This document shows positions 25,528-35,414 of a stretch of 64,000 nt of DNA, piece after piece. A model generated the notes under the pieces. That model worked only from the letters and a program-made list of their open reading frames with translations, made no database searches and had not been told where the DNA came from. The stretch is from Acidobacteriota bacterium (GTDB lineage: Bacteria; Acidobacteriota; Terriglobia; Terriglobales; Acidobacteriaceae), in assembly GCA_021851335.1 (NCBI GenBank), contig JAJZEA010000010.1:1-64000 (forward strand), in the 5' to 3' direction. Within the stretch, counting starts at the first letter, position 1. Each line of letters opens with the position of its first letter. The position numbers and the translations under genes are program-made.

Positions 25528-26322
25528 GACGAGCGCAGACTCCAGGCTGCGTGCTGAAGAAGCCGACGAGCTGGCCGCAGCCGTTGTCGAGCCAGTATGC
25601 GTGCTGCGGGTGAGCCGATGCACGAAATGATACGGCGGCCACGGTCCTGAGAGCTGCAACTGGCACTCCTTCATCATCGGCACGGTGGAAGCATATTTGT
25701 TCTGGTAGCGCTCAACGCACTTTCGGTCGATCAGGTGCGCTATATCCAGCAGCATCTTGCCATTTTCCAGCACGCGACAGGTCACCTCTTCATCGAGAGG
25801 CGCGAACATGCGATGCAACTGGAAGCTGACGGCACGCGCGCGCGTTTGACGCTCACGCTGACGAGAGGCCGTTTCCCGAAGATTGGACAGATAGGCGCGG
25901 CCGACCGTTTCGCTGCAAGGGGTCACCCCGAGATCGCGACAGCAGTCCTCGACCACCACCTTGAGATGCATCTCGGTTTTGCCTTGAAGCCGCTCCAGGT
26001 TGCAGGCAAACTGACGCTGATTGGAGCGGATGGATTTGCGCAGGCTTTCGTCGTCCTGAAAGACGGTACCAAAGCGGAATGGCAGCACCGTCGACTTCTG
26101 GAAACACTCTGAAATCACACGCGCGTGATCCATGCCGGAGCGCTGCGTCAGGGCCTCCGAAGCCGAATATTCGCTGACGACGATGGCTAAATCGCTGGCC
26201 GGATACAGGAAGACCTGACTGCCACCAATGCCGGTAACAGATTCGAGTGGAACTGGTTTTCGATGACGGGCTAACTCCGAGAAAGACTGCTTTTCACTGA
26301 CACAATAGGCATACCATGCCAT
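25519..26322 (-). CDS. GvpL/GvpF-family protein (orphan)
   Basis: A 267-residue protein beginning MAWYAYCVSEKQ. The segment STVLPFRFGTVFQDDESLRKSI and the late GPWPPYHFV motif are signatures of GvpL/GvpF, which are accessory or minor shell proteins of gas vesicles. No gvpA, gvpN or other gas-vesicle gene is in the window, so a flotation role here is unsupported. The last 30 residues are Ser-, Ala- and Thr-rich and low in complexity. GGGGAG precedes the ATG. Orphan members occur in non-floating bacteria; their function is unknown to me. The gene converges on and overlaps pgsA. Confidence 0.85.
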   Translation of the reverse strand: MAWYAYCVSEKQSFSELARHRKPVPLESVTGIGGSQVFLYPASDLAIVVSEYSASEALTQRSGMDHARVISECFQKSTVLPFRFGTVFQDDESLRKSIRSNQRQFACNLERLQGKTEMHLKVVVEDCCRDLGVTPCSETVGRAYLSNLRETASRQRERQTRARAVSFQLHRMFAPLDEEVTCRVLENGKMLLDIAHLIDRKCVERYQNKYASTVPMMKECQLQLSGPWPPYHFVHRLTRSTHTGSTTAAASSSASSARSLESALVSA

Positions 26323-26671
26323 ATTTGACACTCCCCGCAACGGCGTCCGATGCGCCATCTTCTTGTGGAGTTCCTCGAGGAGAACTCCTCAGCTATGTCT
26401 TTACGGCTAGATGGGATTGGGGCCACTGAGTTGACTCCGAATCCTTGACTACGCGAATAGTAGTCCTTTGAAAACACGACTGGCAATGTCTCACATCTCG
26501 AAATCAAAAAAAGAGAGCAAAAAAGATCGCTTTTATATTTGGATGGTGAAATATATTTTCTCTTTTATGAACAATTCAGGCCGACAGCCCAGGACGATCC
26601 AGCATGGCGCCATCGAACACGGCCCGGCCTGGGACGCAGCCGCAGTCCAATCGCAGCAGCAGAGAAAGCGA
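26323..26671. other. AT-richer gap ahead of the GvpL/F gene
   Basis: No gene is visible in these 349 bases. Around 26500-26570 the sequence is clearly AT-rich, suggesting a promoter for the minus-strand GvpL/F gene. GGAGTTC (26367-26373) pairs with GAACTCC (26382-26388), a 7-base stem within its probable leader that might act as an operator or block translation. Confidence 0.4.
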
Positions 26672-27931
26672 TTAGCGGAAGATATGTTGCAGTTGCACCA
26701 GGAGGTATACATTGAGCGCAACGGAGATCGCCAGCAGCAGGATGCCGATCACAACAAAGCGGCTGACGCGGGTGCCAACGGCGCGCACATCCTCCACAAG
26801 CTCCTGCTGTTCCAGGGTGTTGCGGTCCGTGGCTTCGCGCACACGTTCCAGTTGATCCTCGACGCGCTTCAGCGTCGTTCCCTGCTCGGCGACCTGCGTG
26901 CGAAGCTCGCGATGGCTGGTGCGAAGCTCAGTCATGCCGCGCTCCACCGGCTCCAGGTCCACATGAACCTGTTGCACGGGCGCGGGTGCAACCGGCTGAG
27001 ACGCGATCAAAGCGCTGACGGTGGTGGCAATGTTGCCATCGAGCAGCGGCAAAAGCTTCTGAACAAATGGAATCGCGGCTCGAACTGCCTGTGCAACGCG
27101 CTGGAATCCGCCTTTGGCTGCGCTCTCTTCGGTCGAAGCCGCAAGCAAGGGCTGCTCCGGCGCCGCGGAGCTGACAGAAGCAGAGCTGGCAGCCGAAGAA
27201 GCTGCGGGACTGGCAGCGTGAACCGGCTCCGCGGCAGGCGGATTCGACTGGCTCATAGCTGGCGGGGTGGGTTGGCTCATGAATGGATACGCAGACTGCG
27301 ATGAGGCCGAAGGCGACATCTGCCTGGGAGCCGTTGGCGGAATGCCGAAAGGCTGCGCAGCAAACTCCGGCGAGCGCGGAGCGGCTTCCGTTTGCGCGGA
27401 ATCTCTGGGAATAGGGCGATCAAATTCCCCGGCCGCGTAGTTGGCGGAAGACGGACCAACCGGAAGTGGAGCGCCGGGATATGGGGAAACCGCCTCTGCG
27501 ACGGAACGCGGCTGGGAGTGCTGCGGCGGCGCGCTGCCAAACCGCTGCAATCGCTGACCCAGATCATTCAGGCGTGAGTCGGGAATACGCGGGTCGGGCA
27601 TCCGAACTTCCTGATTCCGCAATTCCTGATTCCGCAATTCCTGTGAGTACGCCAACGGAGAACGCTGCTCCGGAATCATGGCTGGGGCTGGCTGGCGATG
27701 CTGAGGTTCGTAACTCGGAGTCGAGCCAGGCGAGCGATAGGCGCGCGGGTCGGCAGCGAACGGCTCCGGACTCTGCGAAACCTGACTGCGCGAATCTGGT
27801 ACACGCGGGTCTGGAACACGCGCATCGAAAGCGCGTGGGTCACGACCCGAATCCGGGCGCGGCTCGAAGTTCGGATCATGACGAGGGTCATGCCGAGGGT
27901 CGCGACGCGGATCATGCATGGAATCGTTCAT
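26672..27931 (-). CDS. Tail-anchored protein with DPR repeats and coiled coil
   Basis: A 419-residue protein of unknown function. Residues 1-60 are short repeats of DPRR, DPRH, DPRV type, followed by a long disordered Pro-, Gln- and Ser-rich region with a duplicated QELRN unit near 95-108. Residues about 320-390 form a coiled coil (VERGMTELRTSHRELRTQV, LKRVEDQLERVREATDRN). A single hydrophobic helix (FVVIGILLLAISVALNVYLLV) ends the chain, so the bulk of the protein should lie in the cytoplasm, anchored at its C-terminus. AAAGG precedes the ATG. No enzyme motif is seen; a scaffold or membrane-tether role is only a guess. Confidence 0.8.
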   Translation of the reverse strand: MNDSMHDPRRDPRHDPRHDPNFEPRPDSGRDPRAFDARVPDPRVPDSRSQVSQSPEPFAADPRAYRSPGSTPSYEPQHRQPAPAMIPEQRSPLAYSQELRNQELRNQEVRMPDPRIPDSRLNDLGQRLQRFGSAPPQHSQPRSVAEAVSPYPGAPLPVGPSSANYAAGEFDRPIPRDSAQTEAAPRSPEFAAQPFGIPPTAPRQMSPSASSQSAYPFMSQPTPPAMSQSNPPAAEPVHAASPAASSAASSASVSSAAPEQPLLAASTEESAAKGGFQRVAQAVRAAIPFVQKLLPLLDGNIATTVSALIASQPVAPAPVQQVHVDLEPVERGMTELRTSHRELRTQVAEQGTTLKRVEDQLERVREATDRNTLEQQELVEDVRAVGTRVSRFVVIGILLLAISVALNVYLLVQLQHIFR

Positions 27932-28134
27932 CGAAAGCCTTTTTCAATACTATATCGAGCGGTCGGGCAAGGGGAGCAGTCTGACGATGAATCCGCAGCT
28001 ATGGGGGTTTGCAAGCGGGCAGGCCAAAGTCGGTTGCATCATGATCCACGGAACATGATCCGCAGGTTGAACTCCCTCGGATGCTTGGATCACGGACCGT
28101 TGCGAACTGTGGAGCCGTTGCGGACTTTGGCGCT

Positions 28135-29631
28135 TCAGAGCGAGGCGCTTGTCCGGAGCGGATTCCGCCGACGCAGCGCAATGCGAACCGGACCGGCGGG
28201 GCGAAGCGAGATCGCTGGACGCACCGTGATCTGACGCGCCGAACCCTGAGCGAAATCGTGAGTCAGCAGCAACTCCCAATCCGACAGGATCGTGGCCAGC
28301 GTCAACACGCCCTCCATCCATGCCAGTCCTTCCCCGATGCACTGCCTGCTTCCCGCGGCAAAGGGGCAGTAGGACAGTCTGGGCCGGGCTGCTTTTGCCG
28401 CGGCAGTGAAACGGTCCGGATCGAAGCGATCCGGGTCCGGATACCAGCGCGCGTCCCGGTGTACGGCATACTGCGGAGCCACCAGGATGGTTCCGCGGCG
28501 CACGGCAAATCCGCGATAGACGTAATCCTCCGCCGCCGTGCGCGCCGTCACCCAGACCGGCGGATACAGCCGCATCGACTCCGCAAAGACCTGCGCCAGA
28601 TACGGCAGTTGCGCATAATCCTCTGCGGTCGCTGAACGCCCGGCCAGCACCTGCCAAGCTTCGGTCGCCGCTCGCTCCTGAATCTCCGGATACGCAGCCA
28701 GCAGCCACAGCGCAAAGGTGAGCGCGTTGGCCGTCGTCTCGTGGCCGGCGAGCAGAACCGTCAGGCACTCATCTCGCACCTGCTGATCGGTCATCTGCGC
28801 GGCACTCCCGTTCTCCATCGACTCCTCGTCCCGGGCTGAGAGCAACATGCTCAGCAGGTCGCCACGATCCGCCGGGTCCGCTCGTCGTTCCGCAATCATC
28901 CGATAGATCAGCGCGTCCAGCCGAGCCTGCCCGCTGCGAATCCTGCGCATCAGCGGCAGCGGGAGTCGCTGGATCAAGCCCGGCAGGAAGGCTAGCGGCA
29001 TGAATCCCATGAAAGCATCGACGGCAGCGGCGATGCTTTCCACCTCCTGCTCCACGCTGGTGTCAAAGAGCGTCTTGCCCACAATGCGCAGCGCCAGCAG
29101 CAGCATCTCTCCGTGGACTTCGACAACCGCGCCATCGGTCCACTGCGCCGTCATGCGCTGGGCAAAGTCGCCGATGACAGCGCCATACGCTGCAATGCGC
29201 TGACGATGAAACGCGGGCTGCGCCAGCCGCCGCTGACGCATGTGCAACGGTTCTTCGCTGGTCAGCAATCCCTCGCCCAGCACCATGCGCGAGCGCTGCA
29301 TCACCAGCCCTCGATGATGATGATGCGCATCGCGCACCAGCATCTCGTGAACAAGTTCCGGATGGTTAAACTGAAGAATCCGTATCCCGAAGTTTTGAAA
29401 GTAGACCAGGTCTCCAAACTCGGCAGCATTGGAGCGCATGAACTCGGCTCCGTTGCTGCGGAAGACCTCGCCCCGCAACAGTCGCGGCCAGAAATTCGGT
29501 CCGGGCGGCATTCCCGTCTTTGGGTCAATCCTTATCGCAGGCGGAGAGATATCCACAGGGCGCGTCCCGTTGGCCAGTGCTGCGAAAACTTCAGGCGAGG
29601 GAGCGTTCGAGATTGGCTGTGAAGTGGACAT
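28135..29631 (-). CDS. Cytochrome P450
   Basis: A 498-residue soluble P450. Numbered from the ATG at 29631, the oxygen-binding I-helix motif is AGHETT (295-300), the ExxR pair is ESMR (351-354), and the haem loop is PFAAGSRQCIG (423-433) with Cys as thiolate ligand. Overall pattern (PPGPNFWP start, PEIQERAATEAWQVL) resembles the CYP4/CYP102-like class that oxidises fatty acids or terpenoids, but the substrate is unknown and no ferredoxin lies nearby. The start is uncertain: an ATG at 29700 and a GTG at 29709 are in frame upstream. It lies downstream of a sugar porter on the same strand. Confidence 0.92.
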   Translation of the reverse strand: MSTSQPISNAPSPEVFAALANGTRPVDISPPAIRIDPKTGMPPGPNFWPRLLRGEVFRSNGAEFMRSNAAEFGDLVYFQNFGIRILQFNHPELVHEMLVRDAHHHHRGLVMQRSRMVLGEGLLTSEEPLHMRQRRLAQPAFHRQRIAAYGAVIGDFAQRMTAQWTDGAVVEVHGEMLLLALRIVGKTLFDTSVEQEVESIAAAVDAFMGFMPLAFLPGLIQRLPLPLMRRIRSGQARLDALIYRMIAERRADPADRGDLLSMLLSARDEESMENGSAAQMTDQQVRDECLTVLLAGHETTANALTFALWLLAAYPEIQERAATEAWQVLAGRSATAEDYAQLPYLAQVFAESMRLYPPVWVTARTAAEDYVYRGFAVRRGTILVAPQYAVHRDARWYPDPDRFDPDRFTAAAKAARPRLSYCPFAAGSRQCIGEGLAWMEGVLTLATILSDWELLLTHDFAQGSARQITVRPAISLRPAGPVRIALRRRNPLRTSASL

Positions 29632-29739
29632 GCCCCATTGGACCGCAGGATCGCGCGGCGCGATACAGGCTTTCAATAAAAAATCTGCGCTTCTGTTCAT
29701 GAGCCGCACAAACGATCTGGCTCGCTTCCATCCGCGCCG

Positions 29740-31068
29740 CTACACCTTCACCAGCCTCCGTTGCAACTCTTCGAGCGTCTGGCCCTTGGTCTCGGGATAG
29801 AAGAGCAGCACGGTCACAAATTGCACCACCGTCATCACGGCAAAGAAGACAAAAGGCGCTCCGCCAGCTCGCGCCGCCAGCACAGGAAAGGCAAAGGCGA
29901 TCGCTGCATTCGTGATCCAGTGCGCGCTGTTGCCCACGCTTTGCCCTTTGTTGCGCACGGCGTTGGGAAAGACCTCGCCGATGTAGACCCAGATGACCGC
30001 GCCTTGCGAGACTGCGAAAAATGCGATGTAGACCACCAGCAGCCACAACAGCGCCGCCTGATGACTCTTCGTCAGAAAGATGGCCGCAACCCCCGCCAGG
30101 CAGGCTGCCGTGCCCGCTGCGCCAATCAGCAACAGAGTCTTGCGTCCCAGGCGGTCAATCAGCGCCATGCCCAGCAGCGTGAACACCATATTCGTCGCGC
30201 CAATCGCGATCGCCTGCACGTCGCCGGAGATCTGGCTGAAACCCGCCGAGGCAAAGATATGCGGCAGGTAATACAAGATCGCATTGATGCCGGCCAGTTG
30301 GTTAAACGCTCCAATCGTCATCGCCAGAAAAAGCGGATAACGATACTTCCACTGAAAGACCGGCTCGTTCGCCGTGGCATGGCTTTCCCGCAGCGCCTGC
30401 TGAATATCCGCCAGTTCGCGCTCCGGGTCCGGATCGCCCATCAGCCGAAGCACCGACAGCGCTTCATCGATGCGCGCCTTGGAAACCGACCAGCGCGGAC
30501 TGCGAGGAATGCCAAAAAGCATCACCAGAAACAGCGCAGCGGGAATGGCCGCCATCCCAAGCTGCATGCGCCACTCGATCGCGCCCAGATGCAGCAGACG
30601 GATGCACAGATTGGAAGCGTAGGCAAGCAGAATTCCCAGCACAACATTCACCTGAAACGCGCCCACAAGCCGTCCGCGCCACTTGGCCGGAGCCAGCTCG
30701 GCAATGTAGACCGGCCCAAGAACAGAGCTGGCTCCTATGCCCAGACCGCCCAAAAAACGAAAACCAAGCAGCGATGTCCAGTTCCAGGCCAGCGCACAAC
30801 CGACCGCGGAGATCACATAGAGGATCGCAGTCACGCGCAGCGTCTCACGACCGCCAAAGCGCTGGGCAATCGCGCCGGCGGACATGGCCCCAAGCACCGT
30901 ACCGATCACGGCAATCGAGACCGTCAATCCCTGCGCCTTGTCGCTCAGATGATACAGACGGGTCAGCGCATCCATCACGCCGGAGATCACCACGGTGTCA
31001 AAACCAAACAGCAGACCGCCCAGCGCTCCGCTGACAGTGGCCCGCATGAGATAAGCGTTGGGTCGCAT
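29740..31068 (-). CDS. MFS sugar porter (XylE/GalP-like)
   Basis: A 442-residue transporter with 12 membrane helices. Sugar-porter signatures are present: RFLGGLGIG in helix 4, FNQLAGINAILYYLP in helix 7, DRLGRK between helices 8 and 9, and the closing PETKGQTLEEL. It should bring in a hexose or pentose by proton symport. ATG at 31068 follows AGGAAGGAAC at good spacing; a GTG at 31077 is less likely. It is divergent from the DUF481 gene and near the GH3 glycosidase, so uptake of released xylose or glucose is a reasonable inference. Confidence 0.92.
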   Translation of the reverse strand: MRPNAYLMRATVSGALGGLLFGFDTVVISGVMDALTRLYHLSDKAQGLTVSIAVIGTVLGAMSAGAIAQRFGGRETLRVTAILYVISAVGCALAWNWTSLLGFRFLGGLGIGASSVLGPVYIAELAPAKWRGRLVGAFQVNVVLGILLAYASNLCIRLLHLGAIEWRMQLGMAAIPAALFLVMLFGIPRSPRWSVSKARIDEALSVLRLMGDPDPERELADIQQALRESHATANEPVFQWKYRYPLFLAMTIGAFNQLAGINAILYYLPHIFASAGFSQISGDVQAIAIGATNMVFTLLGMALIDRLGRKTLLLIGAAGTAACLAGVAAIFLTKSHQAALLWLLVVYIAFFAVSQGAVIWVYIGEVFPNAVRNKGQSVGNSAHWITNAAIAFAFPVLAARAGGAPFVFFAVMTVVQFVTVLLFYPETKGQTLEELQRRLVKV

Positions 31069-31337
31069 CGATGGCACGTTCCTTCCTCAAGTCCTTGCAC
31101 AGCGGCCTGAATCACGGTCATCATACCAAGCGTACGCAGGGTTTGTGCCGGTGCGGTCGTCGCATCGGCGACAAAGGTCAAAACCCGCCCGCAGCCCGGC
31201 TACCGCCGGCTCGGGCAGAATCGATTTTGCTGCCTCGTTATACTCAAAACAGCGCCTCCAGTCTCTACCTTGCACCCTTGCTTCGCATTCATGCCTGTTC
31301 TCTTTCACGCGAGATTCTTCCGACATGAAAGGCTCTC

Positions 31338-32465
31338 ATGCGCAAAAAAATCACCTTCTGCTTTCGCACACACCGCATCGCCGTCTTTTTGCTTTCGCTG
31401 GTCGTCGCATCGGCGACTCCTTGCCTACGGGCAGACACCGTCACGCTGAAGGACGGAACGCGCTTCACCGGCACAGCCACGCAACTGGCCGGAGGCAAGC
31501 TCACCTTTACCACCAGCTTTGCCGGAGCCATTCCCATCGACTGGGCCAGCGTCACCGCGCTCACCCTCGACAAGCCGCTGCTGCTCATTCTGCCTGCTCC
31601 AGCCACGCAGCCGCTCGCCGTAACGGCGATTCAGCGCGAGGGCGCCAGCTTCACGGTGACCACCCCCAGCGGCACACAGACGCTGCCCGCCGCCAGCGTC
31701 ACGCTGTTGCGCACTGCCGCTGCTCAGCAAGCGTATGAAGCCTCGCTGCATCCCTCATGGACCCATGCCTGGAGCGGCTCCGCCAACGTCAACTTCGCCT
31801 TTGCGCGCGGCAACAGCAACACCACCACCGTCGGCAGCGGCATCAACCTCGCCCGGCCCACGCTCCACGATAAATCCACCGCCTACTTCAACTCGCTCTA
31901 CACCCGCGATGGCATCCTGAACAGCACCACGGCCAACACCACCAACGCCGGGCTGCGCTACGACCACAACAGTCTTCTGCCCCACCTGTTTGGCTACGTT
32001 TCGCAGGACTTCAACACAAATGCGCTCCAGGACCTCACGCTCCGCTCCATCTCCGGCGGCGGCGCAGGCTATCATGCTCGCAACACGCCTCGCCAGACGC
32101 TCGATCTCTCCGGCGGTGTCGTCTGGACCCATGAAAACTACAGCGCCATTCCCGCCTCGGCCACCGAACCCGCCGCAGTTCCCTCCATCACCAACAGCTT
32201 CGTCGCTCTCAATCTGGGCGAGCAGTTTACGCAGAAGTTCGGCGCAAGCAGTTCCTTCACCGAGCAGGGCAACCTCTATCCCAACATGAATCAACTCGGC
32301 CAGTTTGAAGCCAATTTCACCGCCACCCTCAACACCCAGATCAACAAGATTCTGAGTTGGGAGACCACGCTGAACGACATCGAGGTAACTAATCCGCCCC
32401 CCGGCACCCAGGACAACGACATCATCCTGACCACCGGCCTCAGTTTCAGCTTTGCCCGCAAATAG
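31338..32465 (+). CDS. DUF481-family outer-membrane protein
   Basis: A 375-residue exported protein. The N-terminal signal (RIAVFLLSLVVASATPCLRA) is followed by a small beta domain (TVTLKDGTRFTGTATQLAGGKLTF) and a C-terminal DUF481 barrel-like region from about 140 (WSGSANVNFAFARGNSNTTTVG...), ending GLSFSFARK, whose terminal aromatic pattern fits outer-membrane barrels. Related to E. coli YdiY. Function is not known; such proteins are often stress or nutrient linked. It lies 208 bases before the GH3 gene in the same direction. Confidence 0.85.
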   Translation: MRKKITFCFRTHRIAVFLLSLVVASATPCLRADTVTLKDGTRFTGTATQLAGGKLTFTTSFAGAIPIDWASVTALTLDKPLLLILPAPATQPLAVTAIQREGASFTVTTPSGTQTLPAASVTLLRTAAAQQAYEASLHPSWTHAWSGSANVNFAFARGNSNTTTVGSGINLARPTLHDKSTAYFNSLYTRDGILNSTTANTTNAGLRYDHNSLLPHLFGYVSQDFNTNALQDLTLRSISGGGAGYHARNTPRQTLDLSGGVVWTHENYSAIPASATEPAAVPSITNSFVALNLGEQFTQKFGASSSFTEQGNLYPNMNQLGQFEANFTATLNTQINKILSWETTLNDIEVTNPPPGTQDNDIILTTGLSFSFARK

Positions 32466-32673
32466 TCCCGACCCAATCCATATTCGGCCAGAGCTTGCCG
32501 CCAGGCGACGGAACCCTCCAGCGATTTCTCCCTCAGTAAACCGATCTACTCCGCAAAATGGAACTAGCCAAAGCCCTGTCTGGTCGGGTAGAGTTTTCTT
32601 GCGTTTTCATTCTCGATCTCTGGCCTGCACGCCGTTCCGGAGCAGCCATCCCTTTACCTCGGAGAATTTCCTG

Positions 32674-35364
32674 ATGCGTTCCCGTCTTCTCGTCCTGCTT
32701 CCCTGGCTTGCCTGCGCCGCCTTTGCCCAGCAGCCCGCATATCAGAACACGCAGCTCTCGCCCGCCGCGCGCGCGCACGATCTCGTCTCGCGCATGACGC
32801 TCGATGAAAAAGCTTCGCAGCTTGAGGACTGGGCGCCGGCCATTCCGCGCCTCGGCGTGCCCGACTATCAAACCTGGAACGAGGCTCTGCACGGCGTCGC
32901 ACGCGCCGGCTATGCGACGGTCTTTCCACAGGCCATCGGTATGGCCGCCACCTGGAACACAGCGATGATCCACACCATGGGTCAGGTGATTGCCACCGAG
33001 GGCCGGGCCAAGTTCAACGAGGCGCAGCGCCAGGGCAATCATCGCATCTTCTACGGACTCACCTTCTGGTCGCCCAACATCAACATCTTTCGCGATCCTC
33101 GCTGGGGACGCGGCCAGGAGACCTACGGCGAAGACCCGTTCCTCACCGCGCAGATGGGCGTCGCCTTTGTCACCGGCGTGCAGGGCGACGATCCCGACCA
33201 CCCCGAAGCCATCGCCACCAGCAAGCACTTCGCCGTCCACAGCGGCCCGGAATCCGAGCGCCACGTCTTCGACGTTCACCCCTCGCCGCGCGATCTGGAA
33301 GAGACCTATCTGCCCGCTTTTCGCGCCACAGTCGTCGATGGCCACGTCAAGTCCGTCATGTGCGCCTACAACGCGATTGACGGCCACTCGGCCTGCACCA
33401 ACACCAACCTCCTGCAGGATCATCTGCGCAAGGACTGGGGCTTTGACGGCTTCGTGGTCAGCGACTGCGGAGCCATCGTCGATGTAACAAGCGGCCATCA
33501 CAACGCGCCCGACATTACCCACGCCGCCGCGCTCGCCGTCCAGTCCGGCACCGATCTCTCGTGCAGCATCTGGTCACCCGGCTTCAACACGCTCGCCGAT
33601 GCCGTTCGCAAGGGGCTGGTCAGCGAAGACGTCATCACACATGCCGCCGAGCGCCTCTATACGGCTCGCTTCGAGCTTGGCCTCTTTGACCCGCAAGGCT
33701 CCAGCCCCTTTGACCGCATCTCCTTCCGCGAAGACGCTTCGCCCGCGCATCGCGCTCAGGCACTCAAGGCTGCCGAAGAGTCCATCGTGCTGCTTGAAAA
33801 CAACGGCGTGCTGCCGCTGGCCAAAGCTCCGGCGCAGATTGCCGTCATCGGACCCAACGCCGATCAGTTCTACGCCCTCACCGGCAACTACAACGGCATT
33901 CCACTCCATCCCACCGAGCCGGTCGACGGCATCCTCGCCCAGTTCCCTGCCTCGATCATCCATTACGCGCAAGGCTCCACGCTGGCCACCGGCTTCCAGG
34001 TTCCGGTCGCCCGCTCCGCCTTCGGTTCCGGCCTGCGCGTTGACTACTTCCCCACCACCGACTTCACCGGTCGCCCGGTCGCCACGCTCACCGAGCCGGA
34101 CATTCAGGATGACTGGGGCGATTCGTTTCCCGTGCCCGCGCTGCGCACGCATGATTACTCCGTCCGCTACACCGGTGTTTTCACGCCGCCCGCGCCCGGC
34201 CACTACGAGTTCACCGTCGAGGCCGTGGACAGCTTTCCGTATTCGCCCAAAAACTTCGCCACGGTGCTGCTCGACGGCAAGCCTGTTGCCAGCGGCGACC
34301 TCGTCGGCGGCCACGGCGCCGCCACCTCGGGCAAATTTCACTTCGCGCCGGGAGCCTCACCCACCGCGCCGCCCATCATGTCCGGAGCCGAGCCAATCCA
34401 CTTCGCCATGGACTTCGCCGACACCCATCCCCACAGCTTCCAGCTTGACTACAGCCACTCCGGCGACCAGGCAGGCGGCGGCGTCTTCCTCAAGTGGAAT
34501 GCGCCCGCGCAGGCTCTGCTGGACCGGGCCGTCGCTGCGGCCCAGGCCTCTGACGTCGTCCTGGCCTTCGTCGGTCTCTCGCCACAGCTTGAGGGCGAAG
34601 AGATGCCCATCCACATCGACGGATTCTCCGGCGGCGACCGCACCAAGATCGCCCTGCCCGAAGCCCAGCTTCAGTTGCTCAACACCGTCGCCCAGACCGG
34701 CAAACCCATCGTCGTCGTCCTCATGACCGGCAGCGCCGTCTCGCTGGAAGGACTGAACTTCAAGCCCGCGGCCCTCCTCGAAGCGTGGTATCCGGGAGTG
34801 GCTGGCGGCACAGCCATTGCGCGCACGCTCGCCGGGCTGAACAACCCCGCGGGACGCTTGCCGATGACCTTCTATCAAAGCGTCACGGACCTTCCCGCCT
34901 TCACCGATTACTCCTTCAAAAACCGTACCTACCGCTACTACACCGGCGAGCCGGAGTGGAGCTTCGGCTACGGCCTCAGCTACAGCCACTTCGCCTACGG
35001 CCCGGTGAAGCTTTCGTCCGAGCAGCTCACCGCCGGCGAGCCGCTCGAAGCGACTGTGAGCGTGACCAACACCAGCACGCTGGCCGGCGACGAGGTCGTG
35101 GAAGCCTATCTCAAAACGCCGCAGTCCGACGGACCGATCCATTCGCTCGTCGGCTTCACGCGTGTCCACCTGCTCGCCGGAGAAAGCCGCGCCGTCACCC
35201 TCCACTTCGACCCGCGAACGCTGTCGAGCGTGGACGACTCCGGCCAGCGCGTGATCCTGCCCGGTGCGTACACGCTGACCGTTGCCGACGCGCAGCCTCA
35301 GGCCACCACGTCCAAATCCGAGGCGCATTTCAGCATAACGGGCAGCAAGCCGATGCCGCGATAA
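32674..35364 (+). CDS. GH3 beta-xylosidase/beta-glucosidase with PA14 domain
   Basis: An 896-residue exported glycosidase. Signal peptide MRSRLLVLLPWLACAAFA; GH3 N-terminal TIM-barrel with WNEALHGVARAG (69-79), SKHFAVHSG (183-191) and the nucleophile D264 in VVSDCGA; GH3 C-terminal domain split by a PA14 insert (about 450-590, RVDYFPTTDFTGRP... YTGVFTPPAPGHYEFTVEA); then a fibronectin III-like tail (YRYYTGEPEWSFGYGLSY). EALHGV and the PA14 insertion favour a xylosidase/arabinosidase-type enzyme. GGAGA precedes ATG 32674. A strong hairpin ends the gene. Confidence 0.93.
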   Translation: MRSRLLVLLPWLACAAFAQQPAYQNTQLSPAARAHDLVSRMTLDEKASQLEDWAPAIPRLGVPDYQTWNEALHGVARAGYATVFPQAIGMAATWNTAMIHTMGQVIATEGRAKFNEAQRQGNHRIFYGLTFWSPNINIFRDPRWGRGQETYGEDPFLTAQMGVAFVTGVQGDDPDHPEAIATSKHFAVHSGPESERHVFDVHPSPRDLEETYLPAFRATVVDGHVKSVMCAYNAIDGHSACTNTNLLQDHLRKDWGFDGFVVSDCGAIVDVTSGHHNAPDITHAAALAVQSGTDLSCSIWSPGFNTLADAVRKGLVSEDVITHAAERLYTARFELGLFDPQGSSPFDRISFREDASPAHRAQALKAAEESIVLLENNGVLPLAKAPAQIAVIGPNADQFYALTGNYNGIPLHPTEPVDGILAQFPASIIHYAQGSTLATGFQVPVARSAFGSGLRVDYFPTTDFTGRPVATLTEPDIQDDWGDSFPVPALRTHDYSVRYTGVFTPPAPGHYEFTVEAVDSFPYSPKNFATVLLDGKPVASGDLVGGHGAATSGKFHFAPGASPTAPPIMSGAEPIHFAMDFADTHPHSFQLDYSHSGDQAGGGVFLKWNAPAQALLDRAVAAAQASDVVLAFVGLSPQLEGEEMPIHIDGFSGGDRTKIALPEAQLQLLNTVAQTGKPIVVVLMTGSAVSLEGLNFKPAALLEAWYPGVAGGTAIARTLAGLNNPAGRLPMTFYQSVTDLPAFTDYSFKNRTYRYYTGEPEWSFGYGLSYSHFAYGPVKLSSEQLTAGEPLEATVSVTNTSTLAGDEVVEAYLKTPQSDGPIHSLVGFTRVHLLAGESRAVTLHFDPRTLSSVDDSGQRVILPGAYTLTVADAQPQATTSKSEAHFSITGSKPMPR

Positions 35365-35386
35365 AACAACACCCACTCGTCGCTGC

Positions 35387-35414
35387 AGCGGAGCGCGTTT
35401 CAGCGCGCTCCGCT
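35387..35414. terminator. Bidirectional terminator hairpin between GH3 and queE
   Basis: AGCGGAGCGCG (35387-35397) pairs perfectly with CGCGCTCCGCT (35404-35414) around a 6-base loop. It sits between two convergent genes and touches the queE stop codon. There is no long T-run, but stem strength and position support a shared terminator. Confidence 0.65.

Noticed and set aside
25519..27931. Gas vesicle gene cluster
   Set aside because: Only one GvpL/F-like gene is present; the neighbouring repeat protein is not a known gas-vesicle component.
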